Shown: positions 7,930 to 15,481 of the stretch, piece after piece
Position numbering within the stretch: position 1 is the stretch's first letter
Layout of the letters: each line of letters begins with the position of its first letter
Translations under genes and position numbers: made by a program
The notes under the pieces: generated by a model
What the model saw: only the letters and a program-made list of their open reading frames with translations
Told to the model about the DNA's origin: nothing
The model's database searches: none
From: Povalibacter uvarum
GTDB taxonomy: Bacteria; Pseudomonadota; Gammaproteobacteria; Steroidobacterales; Steroidobacteraceae
Reading direction: 5' to 3'
Assembly: GCF_014202975.1 (NCBI RefSeq)
Contig: NZ_JACHHZ010000003.1
Span: 1 to 64,000 of the forward strand
DNA: 64,000 bases

Positions 7930-9500
7930 GAGTCACGGCTGCATCTATCGCCGCGATGAGGGAACGACCCTTCGGGTCGCATCACGAGCTCATTCAGGCG
8001 CATGCCTCACTGCGGCCGAAGAAGGTCGCGATGATCCAGGAAGGGCGGCGCATCACTTATGGTGATCTCGATGTCCTGATGGACCGCATCGCCGCGGGTC
8101 TGCAGCGTGACGGGATCAAGCCGGGTGATCCGGTTGCGATCTGTGCTTCCGCTTCCATCGAGTACGGCGCGGTATTCATGGCGACGCTGCGTGCGGCCGG
8201 AGGCGTCGTACCGCTTGCGCCTTCCTCGACCGCGCAGAGTCTCATGACCATGCTCGAGGATTGCGGGGCTACGATCCTGTTTCTCGATGCAGCGGTTGCG
8301 AGTGCGCTCGCGCCCCTGCGCAAGTCGACGGGGCCGACCTGGGTCATGCTCGATGGATCGGACGCCGGCGTGCGTTTTGAAGACTGGCTTCCTTCGAGCG
8401 AATCGAAGCCGCAGGCCGTGTCGATGGACCCTAATGCGGCATTCAACATCATCTACTCTTCGGGAACGACGGGCACGCCCAAGGGCATCGTGCAGTCGCA
8501 TCAGCTGCGATGGTTGCAGCTCATGCGCGACAAGGGGCACGACTACGACGCGGATTCGGCGCAGGTCACGCTGGTCTCGACGCCGCTCTATTCAAATACC
8601 ACGCTCGTGAGTTTCCTGCCTACGCTCGCGAATGGCGGCACAGTGGTGCTGCAAGCGAAGTTCGATGCCGTGAAGTTCCTGGAGCTTGCGCAGAAGCACC
8701 GGGTCACTCACGCGATGCTGGTGCCCGTGCAGTATCGTCGGCTGATGGCGGTGCCGGACTTCGAGCGCTATGACCTGTCGAGCTTCGTGATGAAGTACAG
8801 CACCAGCGCGCCTTTCGCGGGTGATCTCAAGGCGGATGTGCTCAAGCGCTGGCCCGGCGGTCTTACGGAGTACTACGGAATGACTGAAGGCGGCGCGTCG
8901 TGCGTGCTGCTGGCTCACGAGCGGCCCGACAAGCTGCACACGGTCGGCTGCCCGTTTCCAGGTCACGAGATGCGGGTGATCGACGAGGAGGGTCGAGAGC
9001 TGCCGGCCGGTCAGGTGGGAGAGATCGTCGGTCGCTCGCCGGTCATGATGAATGGCTATCTGAATCAGCCGAAGAAGACCAGCGAGGCAGAGTGGTACGA
9101 CGAGAAGGGCAATCGATTCATCCGCACGGGTGATGTGGGATGCTTCGACGCGGAAGGATTCCTCACGTTGATGGACCGCCGCAAGGACATGATCATCTCC
9201 GGCGGCTTCAACGTCTATCCGAGCGATATCGAAGCAGTGCTCGTTCAGCACGAGGGAGTCCTCGAGGCTGCGGTCGTCGGTGTGCCCTCGGAGCGATGGG
9301 GTGAAACCCCGGTGGGCTTCGTCGTGCCACGCGATGGATGCTCGCTCGATGCGAGCAGTCTTTGCTCATGGGCGAATGAGCGTCTCGGCAAGACGCAGGC
9401 GATCAGCGCGATCGAAGTGGTGTCCGCGCTGCCGCGCAGTGCGATTGGCAAAGTGTTGAAGCGCGAACTGCGGGACCGCTATCGGCCTCGCTCGAGCTGA
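7926..9500 (+). CDS. Acyl-CoA synthetase (class I AMP-forming)
   Basis: A 524-residue acid-CoA ligase. The AMP-binding P-loop YSSGTTGTPKG lies at about 177-187, the second motif EYYGMTEGG at about 315, a GDVG followed by MDRRKDMIISGGFNVYPSDIE marks the hinge, and the C-terminal catalytic Lys is in AIGKVLKREL. It converts a carboxylic acid, ATP and CoA to acyl-CoA, AMP and pyrophosphate in the cytoplasm. The start ATG overlaps the stop of the upstream MFS gene, so they form one operon. Short- to medium-chain or aromatic acids are all possible. In this setting, carboxylate ends released from an oxidised polymer are an attractive but unproven substrate. Confidence 0.92.
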   Translation: MRVTAASIAAMRERPFGSHHELIQAHASLRPKKVAMIQEGRRITYGDLDVLMDRIAAGLQRDGIKPGDPVAICASASIEYGAVFMATLRAAGGVVPLAPSSTAQSLMTMLEDCGATILFLDAAVASALAPLRKSTGPTWVMLDGSDAGVRFEDWLPSSESKPQAVSMDPNAAFNIIYSSGTTGTPKGIVQSHQLRWLQLMRDKGHDYDADSAQVTLVSTPLYSNTTLVSFLPTLANGGTVVLQAKFDAVKFLELAQKHRVTHAMLVPVQYRRLMAVPDFERYDLSSFVMKYSTSAPFAGDLKADVLKRWPGGLTEYYGMTEGGASCVLLAHERPDKLHTVGCPFPGHEMRVIDEEGRELPAGQVGEIVGRSPVMMNGYLNQPKKTSEAEWYDEKGNRFIRTGDVGCFDAEGFLTLMDRRKDMIISGGFNVYPSDIEAVLVQHEGVLEAAVVGVPSERWGETPVGFVVPRDGCSLDASSLCSWANERLGKTQAISAIEVVSALPRSAIGKVLKRELRDRYRPRSS

Positions 9501-9521
9501 GTTCAAGCCTTCAGGCCATGT

Positions 9522-9542
9522 GCCCGGGCTCGATGCCCGGGC
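9522..9542. terminator. Hairpin between convergent genes
   Basis: GCCCGGGC-TCGAT-GCCCGGGC in the 59-base gap between the acyl-CoA synthetase (stop 9500) and the 3-hydroxyacyl-CoA dehydrogenase (stop 9560). There is no U-tract, so it may act in both directions or only protect transcript ends. Confidence 0.45.
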
Positions 9543-9559
9543 GAGTGCGGATTCGGCGT

Positions 9560-10843
9560 CTACACCGACAGAAAGCCTCGGCCCTGTGATGCGAGTGTCG
9601 CAAGCAGCGACGCAGGTTCAAACGCAGTGCCGTGGCTTCGTGCGAAGTCTTGCAATCGGGCTGTAATTTTTTCGAGCCCGACAGAATCCGCGTAGTACAT
9701 CGGCCCGCCTCGATCCTTCGGCCAGCCGTATCCGTAAAGCCATACGACGTCGATATCCGAAGCGCGCAGCGCTTTGCGCTCCTCGAGCACGCGTGCGCCC
9801 TCATTGATCAGCGGATACAGGCAGCGTTCGAGAATCTCACTGTCGGAAACGACGCGCCGTGTCTTGCCTTGTCGCGAGGAGAAGTCGCGCACCGCCTTCT
9901 CCGTGATCGGCGAAGGCGTGTGCTTGCGGTTCTCGTCGTAGTCGTAGAAGCCGGCGCGCGTCTTCTGTCCAAGCCGGCCTTGTTCGCACAGAACGTCGCG
10001 CAGCGTTTCTCCGCGTGATGTCTCGCGAGTCCAGCCAATGTCGAGGCCGGCGAGATCCGCCATCTGGAAAGGACCCATCGGAAATCCAAACTCGCAAAGT
10101 GCGCGATCGACGTCCCAGGGCATCGCGCCCTCGAACAGCAACTGCTCTGCCTGAACCTGTCGCGGGTAGAGCATGCGATTGCCTACGAAGCCGGGGCATA
10201 CGCCGACGAGGACTGCGATCTTCCCAAGTCGATGCGCCAGGTCCATGCACGTCGCGATCACGCTCTGGCTGGTTTTATCGGCGCGAACGACCTCAACGAG
10301 CTTCATCACATTGGCGGGTGAGAAGAAATGAAGCCCGATCACCGCTTCCGGGCGGCGGGTGACCGAGGCGATCTCGTCGATGTTCAGGCCTGACGTGTTG
10401 GTCGCAAGAATGGCGCCGTTCTTCGCAATTCCGTCGAGCCGCGTGAAGATCTGCTTCTTCACGGCCATGTCCTCATAAACGGCTTCGATGACGAGGTCGC
10501 AGTCGCCCAGGGCGTCAAGAGACAGCGAGCCGCTGAGCAGGCTCATCCGCGCTTCGACGTCCTCCGCCGTGATTCGCCCTTTGCGCGCGCTGTTCTCGTA
10601 GTTGCGTCGAACCGTAGCCAGTCCTCGCTCAAGGGCCGGCGCTTGGGTTTCGATCAGCTTTACCGGAATGCCGGCGTTGGCGAAGTTCATGGCGATGCCG
10701 CCGCCCATCGTGCCGGCGCCCACGATTCCGACGCGAGCGATCGGGATCAGGGGCACGTGGCCGGGGATATCCGGCACGATCCGGGCCTGAGATTGGGCTC
10801 GCGTGATGTACTCAGTGACTGCCGGGTTAGGCGATGCGGTCAT
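9560..10843 (-). CDS. 3-hydroxyacyl-CoA dehydrogenase
   Basis: A 427-residue protein. The Rossmann motif [13 protein letters not shown] lies near residue 39, followed by the catalytic [15 protein letters not shown] segment and two 3HCDH C-terminal domains. It resembles the dehydrogenase half of FadB-type multifunctional enzymes, without the enoyl-CoA hydratase half; the N-terminal 35 residues are like the linker of such fusions. It oxidises (S)-3-hydroxyacyl-CoA with NAD+ in beta-oxidation. I chose ATG 10843 (MTASPNPAV); an upstream in-frame ATG at 10960 lies inside the promoter region. The promoter at 10941-10970 closely copies that of the thiolase at 1-713, and a second shared box lies at 10888-10905. 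Confidence 0.9.
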   Translation of the reverse strand: MTASPNPAVTEYITRAQSQARIVPDIPGHVPLIPIARVGIVGAGTMGGGIAMNFANAGIPVKLIETQAPALERGLATVRRNYENSARKGRITAEDVEARMSLLSGSLSLDALGDCDLVIEAVYEDMAVKKQIFTRLDGIAKNGAILATNTSGLNIDEIASVTRRPEAVIGLHFFSPANVMKLVEVVRADKTSQSVIATCMDLAHRLGKIAVLVGVCPGFVGNRMLYPRQVQAEQLLFEGAMPWDVDRALCEFGFPMGPFQMADLAGLDIGWTRETSRGETLRDVLCEQGRLGQKTRAGFYDYDENRKHTPSPITEKAVRDFSSRQGKTRRVVSDSEILERCLYPLINEGARVLEERKALRASDIDVVWLYGYGWPKDRGGPMYYADSVGLEKITARLQDFARSHGTAFEPASLLATLASQGRGFLSV

Positions 10844-10887
10844 ATCGGATATCCATGGGGCTGCTTGCTCTGGCCGTCGGGCGCAGA

Positions 10888-10905
10888 CCCTATAGTCAAA
10901 AACAC
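10888..10905 (-). promoter_or_regulatory. Shared upstream box (copy 1)
   Basis: The plus-strand reading CCCTATAGTCAAAAACAC recurs with one substitution as CCCTATACTCAAAAACAC at 26318-26335. Both copies lie upstream of a leftward 3-hydroxyacyl-CoA dehydrogenase gene and have the same orientation towards it. In gene orientation it reads GTGTTTTTGACTATAGGG and may contain a -10 element (TATAGG) or an activator site. Confidence 0.45.
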
Positions 10906-10940
10906 TGGTTGGATGCAGGCCAGAGTCGAGTATTTTGGAA

Positions 10941-10983
10941 ACTATAGACACCAACGACACATACCGTCAATTCAATTTATGGG
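10941..10983 (-). promoter_or_regulatory. Sigma70-type promoter of the 3-hydroxyacyl-CoA dehydrogenase gene
   Basis: On the minus strand TTGACG (10970-10965) and TATAGT (10946-10941) are 18 bases apart, the same spacing as in the thiolase promoter, with the shared block TACCGTCAATTCAATT at 10962-10977. It is about 98 bases before the start codon. Confidence 0.6.
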
Positions 10984-11097
10984 TAACGATCAACGCGATC
11001 ACGAGTACGGCAATCGCTGATGCGGCTGGTGATGACGGTGGGGAGGGCGTGAGGGGAGTGCCACGCCCTAGGCAGGCGTGAGAATCGAAGCGGCCTG

Positions 11098-12321
11098 CTA
11101 CTTGGTGAGCAGCCCTTCGAACAGCGGCCGTGCGTAGATCTCCGCGCCGTTCTGCGCGGTGACACCGGGAGCCCAGAGGTGCAGTTCGGCCGAGGCGTTG
11201 ATCATCGCGGTGATCATCTGTGCGGCGATAGTCGCGTCCGCTGCCCGCAACGAACCGTCTGCGATGCCGTCGCTGCAAACGAGCGCGAACCTCCCGGAGA
11301 TCCGGTCGAACTCACCGATCAGCTGGCGGTGAATGTTCTCCGGTACGGACGTCAGTGCCGAGGTTCGCAGGAGCGGGGCGCTGCCGGTGAGTTGGTAATT
11401 CAGCAATGCGGCGCAGACGGAGGCGAGATTCTCGTAGCCGGTCTTGCTCGACGATGCGGCCGCGCGCTGTGCATGTCGCATGACCTCGAGGGTGCGCGCG
11501 AAACAGGCTTCGACCAGGTCGTCCTTGGCGTCGTTGTGATGATAGAACGCGCCCTTGGTGACATTGAGCTGTTCGGAGATCTTCTGGACCGACGCGCCGA
11601 GATAGCCCTGTTCGTTGATGAGTACCGTCGCGGCACGAAGGAACGTCTCGCGACTCTCGCTTGATCGATCGCTCGGAGAGGCCGGCAACGATGGCAGCGT
11701 CTGGGGTGACCATTTGCCGCGATTGTGAGCCAGGCCGCTTTCGAGGATATCCAGGGCATGGTCGGCCAGGCGGCCGTAGTCGTCGGCGTCGTAATGGTCG
11801 ATCCAGACGACCGACCAGAAGAGCTGCGACAGCAGCAGATGGATGCGGGCGTTGCAGTCGACGCGCTCGAGATTGCTGAACTCGCGCGACTTCATCAGCA
11901 GGCTGCGCGTGCGCCGGAACATTCCTTCGTAAGCTTTGCCCACGCCAGGATCGTGGACTGCGCGCACGTCATTGAACACCGCCATCTGATCGGCTTCACC
12001 AATCGCGATCTTGCGACGGTGCTCGAAGAAGCCGCGCACGAATGCTTCCAGCGCTTCCCGGGCGGTGCGTGCTTGCTCTGCCTGAGTCGCAAGCGTGTCA
12101 TACACTTCGATGGACCGATGGAAGCAGGAGGCCGCGAGCTCTTCCTTGCTCCGGAAGTAATACATCACGGCGGTCGGCACGAGATCGAGCTTGGAAGCGA
12201 CATCCGCCAGGGTCATTCCCTTGACGCCCTTCTTGTTCAGAACTTCGACAGCGGCGCGAAGGATCATGTCCTTGCGCTTGTGAAATTTCTTGGTGGGCTC
12301 CGGGCGGGATCGCGTGGCCAT
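11098..12321 (-). CDS. Tandem double-TetR transcriptional regulator
   Basis: A 407-residue protein holding two complete TetR-type units on one chain. The first DNA-binding domain (about 10-60) contains ILRAAVEVLNKKGVKGMTL and TAVMYYFRSKEEL. The second (about 215-265) contains TFLRAATVLINEQGYLGAS and TKGAFYHHNDAKDDL. Each is followed by its own helical ligand-binding-like region, so the length is about twice that of a normal TetR. The start at ATG 12321 (MATRSRPEP) is preferred to 12366, which adds 15 odd residues. It lies between the 3-hydroxyacyl-CoA dehydrogenase and a TonB receptor, all leftward. A single chain could act as a pseudo-dimer on an asymmetric or palindromic operator. Targets are unknown. 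Confidence 0.88.
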   Translation of the reverse strand: MATRSRPEPTKKFHKRKDMILRAAVEVLNKKGVKGMTLADVASKLDLVPTAVMYYFRSKEELAASCFHRSIEVYDTLATQAEQARTAREALEAFVRGFFEHRRKIAIGEADQMAVFNDVRAVHDPGVGKAYEGMFRRTRSLLMKSREFSNLERVDCNARIHLLLSQLFWSVVWIDHYDADDYGRLADHALDILESGLAHNRGKWSPQTLPSLPASPSDRSSESRETFLRAATVLINEQGYLGASVQKISEQLNVTKGAFYHHNDAKDDLVEACFARTLEVMRHAQRAAASSSKTGYENLASVCAALLNYQLTGSAPLLRTSALTSVPENIHRQLIGEFDRISGRFALVCSDGIADGSLRAADATIAAQMITAMINASAELHLWAPGVTAQNGAEIYARPLFEGLLTK

Positions 12322-12448
12322 TTTCGTCGTTGTTGCATCCTGAACGCAGACATACCGTAGCGACAAATTGTGCCCGTGGCGAGCAATTTTTGCACCCCGG
12401 TATGCACGCGCTCCTGCGCGGCTTCATGCCGAGGGCTGGAAAACGATT

Positions 12449-12508
12449 GCCGCCCGAACGCGGGCGGCGTCGTGGTCACGGCCCGATGCGAATCGCGTCG
12501 CATCGGGC
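12449..12508 (-). terminator. Double hairpin after the TonB receptor gene
   Basis: Two perfect stems, GCCCGATGCG...CGCATCGGGC (12481-12508) and GCCGCCCG-AACG-CGGGCGGC (12449-12468), follow the receptor stop at 12520. In the leftward direction the second is followed by AATCGTTTTCC, so it resembles an intrinsic terminator between the receptor and the double-TetR gene. Confidence 0.55.
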
Positions 12509-12519
12509 CGTGCTCCCAT

Positions 12520-15042
12520 TCAGAAGCGATAGCGTGTTTGCAGCGTGTACATCCGGGGTGGAGCAGGGAAGCCGATGCGGGTGCCGATTTGCGAGGGCGC
12601 TTCGAACTCGTACCAGTAGTACTCCTCATTGGTCGCGTTCTGCACGAGCAGACCGATGCTCCAGCCGTCCTTGCCGGCCGGTCGCAACGTTGCGCCCAGA
12701 TCCATGAGCGTTCGTGACCCTTGCTCGATCGTGGGGTCCAACGCATTGCGCTGCTGGCCCGTGTAGACGACGTCGGCGCGCATCAGCAGTTCGAGGGAAC
12801 TGGTGAGAGACGCGGTGTATCCGACGCCGAAATTACCCGAGAAAGTGGGCGCGAAGCGGTCTCCGGAGTTGTCTTGCAGATAGGAGGCCGGTGTCCCTGC
12901 TCCTGGGTTGGCGGGAGTGAACACGCAACCCGGGACCGGATCCGGGAAGTAGCGCTGCGGGATGCTGCAGGCATTGCCCTCGTTCTCGAGGAAGCGGGCG
13001 TCGAGCCAGATCATGCTCGCATTGAGTCGCAACGCATCCGTCGCCTGCCAGATCGTCTCCAGCTCGAGGCCTTCTGCGCGGGATTTGCCCGCGTTGCCGA
13101 CGTCGAACCCATCACCGACCCAGGTCGACGTCTGCAGGTCCTCGAATTCCTGGTGGAAGAGCGCGAAGTTCAGCGCCGCGCTGCCGTCGAGCAAGCGCAG
13201 CTTGCCGCCGAGCTCGTAGCCGGTGACGGTTTCGTCGCTGAACGTTCTGTCCGAGGCGTTCTGACCGACGGTAGCTGAGTTGAAGCCGCCGCCTTTGTGG
13301 CCCTGAGCGGCCTTGAGGTACAGCATGGTGTCGGCGGTCGGGTCCCACGACAGCGTGAGTTCGGGTGACCAATCCTCCTCGGTGATGGTCTGCGTTATGC
13401 CGACGCGCGATGTGTTGATGATCCCGTTCACGTTGGCCGGCAGCGTGGCCAGGATGCGAGTGATCAATGCGACATCGGCGGGATTGCCGACCAGAGTGCC
13501 GCCGCTGTCGCGCGAGACGTCCAGGAACCGGGTCGAACCGAATTCGGACAGGGCATAACGATCCGTCGCGGTCTTGTCCTCGCGATTCCAGCGCAATCCG
13601 GCGGTCAGATGCCAGGTTGGCGTGAAATCGAACGTTCCCGAAAAATAGGCGGCGACGCTTTCGGTCTCCTGATCGAGATAGCGCAACTGAGCGTAGCGCC
13701 AATCGCTCGCCGGCCCGCCAAAAATGAGCGGGTCGGTCGGCTGTACGCCGAACGGCAGCAGGAAGACGCGAATGTCGATGTCGGTGCGACGATCCACGTA
13801 GAAGTCGTTCTTGAAGCCATGCAGACCGAGAAGGTACTCGAAGCGGTCGCCGACCTTCGAGAACAGCTGCAGCTCCTGGCTGAACTGATCGAACTCCTGG
13901 GTGATCGGCTCATAGAGGAAGTCCGTCGGGCTCCAGTCGACGTCGCGTCCATCCTCGGAGTCGTAACTCGAATAGCCGCTGATTGAAACCAGCCGGGTGT
14001 CGGGCGTGAACGAGTACTCCATTCGAACGGCGACATTATTGGCCTCGACGTCCGCTGTTTCCTGCTGCTTCGAAGTCTGGTCGAAGGTCCCAGCCTCGAA
14101 GTCCGGGTCGTAGGCGAGGTAGCTGCTCAGCCGGGCCTCAGGGCCCACGTCTGCCGCGGTTGCGGCGCAGGGCCAGCCAGTCGCCATCCCGAAACAGGTC
14201 GGACGTCCGACCTGCACGCCGCTCACCGACGAAATATTGAACGCCCGGCCGAAGCGCTCGTACTCGGAATGCTCGAGCTTCGTTCGCATGCTGAAGGAAT
14301 CCGTGGGCGTCCACAGGAAAGTCGCGCGACCGATCCAGTCGTTGCCCTGTTCCTCGCGTTCATTCGTCAGCGTATTGCGAACGTATCCCTCTTCCTCCGA
14401 GTAGCGCAGGGCCACGCGAGCCGCCAGGGTGTCAGTAATGCCCCCATTGACCACGGCTGTGTAGACCTGGCGATCGATCTCCGAGGTGAAATCGGCGCTC
14501 AGGTCCGCGGAAAAATCCTGCGTCGGCTGCCCGGTGGTGATCACGACGGCGCCCGCGGTGGTGTTCTTGCCGAAGAGCGTGGCCTGTGGCCCCTTGAGCA
14601 CTTCGACCGATCCGATGTCGAGGAACGTGCTGCGAAACTGACGCTCGCGCCCCGCATAAATTCCGTCGATGAAGAGACCCACGGACTGGTCGAAGCCGAA
14701 ATTCAGGCCGGTCGCGAAGCCTCGAATGCTGATCGATGTCTGCTCGCCGCCTTCCCGCACATTGAATCCCGGCACGTACGCGGACAACTGGTCGAGGTTC
14801 TGCAATGACAACTCGCGAATGGTCTCCGCGGACACCACGGAGACGGCGACGGGAACGTCCTGCAGGCTTTGCTCTCGTCGTTGCGCTGTGACGAGGACTT
14901 CTTCGAGCGTCCGGCCGCTCCCTTCCGCGGCGAGTGCTGATGGCGTTGATAGCGTCAGGGCCGTTGCGGCAATAGCGATTGACGACGCAACGGGGCTGGG
15001 TCCGCGCCTCCATGGCAAGTGCGCTGTTGTGTTCGTGTTCAT
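12520..15042 (-). CDS. TonB-dependent outer-membrane receptor
   Basis: An 840-residue receptor. From ATG 15042, behind AGGGGGAA, it has a signal peptide ending near TPSALAAEG. The TonB box/plug start follows (EEVLVTAQRREQSLQDVPVAV), the plug runs to about 170 with the typical VEVLKGPQATLFGKNTTAGAV, and a long beta-barrel ends with the C-terminal Phe (LQTRYRF). It moves a substrate across the outer membrane using TonB energy. This subgroup is common in steroid- and hydrocarbon-degrading proteobacteria. It is divergent from the propeller-esterase fusion at 15482, which suggests both act on the same large substrate; that is inference. Confidence 0.92.
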   Translation of the reverse strand: MNTNTTAHLPWRRGPSPVASSIAIAATALTLSTPSALAAEGSGRTLEEVLVTAQRREQSLQDVPVAVSVVSAETIRELSLQNLDQLSAYVPGFNVREGGEQTSISIRGFATGLNFGFDQSVGLFIDGIYAGRERQFRSTFLDIGSVEVLKGPQATLFGKNTTAGAVVITTGQPTQDFSADLSADFTSEIDRQVYTAVVNGGITDTLAARVALRYSEEEGYVRNTLTNEREEQGNDWIGRATFLWTPTDSFSMRTKLEHSEYERFGRAFNISSVSGVQVGRPTCFGMATGWPCAATAADVGPEARLSSYLAYDPDFEAGTFDQTSKQQETADVEANNVAVRMEYSFTPDTRLVSISGYSSYDSEDGRDVDWSPTDFLYEPITQEFDQFSQELQLFSKVGDRFEYLLGLHGFKNDFYVDRRTDIDIRVFLLPFGVQPTDPLIFGGPASDWRYAQLRYLDQETESVAAYFSGTFDFTPTWHLTAGLRWNREDKTATDRYALSEFGSTRFLDVSRDSGGTLVGNPADVALITRILATLPANVNGIINTSRVGITQTITEEDWSPELTLSWDPTADTMLYLKAAQGHKGGGFNSATVGQNASDRTFSDETVTGYELGGKLRLLDGSAALNFALFHQEFEDLQTSTWVGDGFDVGNAGKSRAEGLELETIWQATDALRLNASMIWLDARFLENEGNACSIPQRYFPDPVPGCVFTPANPGAGTPASYLQDNSGDRFAPTFSGNFGVGYTASLTSSLELLMRADVVYTGQQRNALDPTIEQGSRTLMDLGATLRPAGKDGWSIGLLVQNATNEEYYWYEFEAPSQIGTRIGFPAPPRMYTLQTRYRF

Positions 15043-15481
15043 GCATTCCCCCTGGATCAGTTGTCTAATAGTGATTCTGTTTCCGGCATACCGACTATGC
15101 AATTACGCCATATGGACCATACCACCGATACAATTGACTAATCCACAGATGATGGAAATGCCATAAAAATGGCATCCACGAAGGAGGTAACGAACGACCG
15201 GTCATTCAAGTGATGTTGCCGCGCAAGAACTGGGAGCCGCGATGCAGTCGCCAAAAGGCCTGGGATGGGTAGATCGACCCACTCCTCATTCGCGTGCAAG
15301 TTGGCGATTTGTACAACAAAAACCGCTACCTGAAGTTACCGAGGCTCGCACATGCTGGAGCCCAATCAATCAGTTGATGGGTCTTGAACTATTTTTTGAG
15401 CGGGTGGTATGGTCAGAGGAGGGGTCAGCACAAGTCACAACGATCCGGCGGCTGCCGCAGCCGCCTCAAGGGGAATCAGTC
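15043..15481. other. Divergent regulatory region between receptor and fusion genes
   Basis: This 439-base gap holds no convincing gene. An in-frame extension of the fusion gene to 15242 is open but lacks a lipoprotein signal. It contains a palindrome-like site at 15366-15381, an AT-richer part at 15050-15175 that probably carries the receptor promoter, and a strong ribosome site (AAGGGGA) just before the fusion ATG. Confidence 0.6.
15366..15381. promoter_or_regulatory. 16-bp palindromic operator candidate (site 4)
   Basis: TCAATCA-GT-TGATGGG: the left arm and centre are identical to site 1, and the right arm matches at 5 of 7 positions. It is about 100 bases before the start of the propeller-esterase fusion at 15482. 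Confidence 0.45.

Noticed and set aside
15242-15481. N-terminal extension of the first fusion protein to 15242
   Set aside because: The extension would hide the lipoprotein signal at MRLKVVAAAM, which has its own strong ribosome site, and it overlaps the operator candidate.
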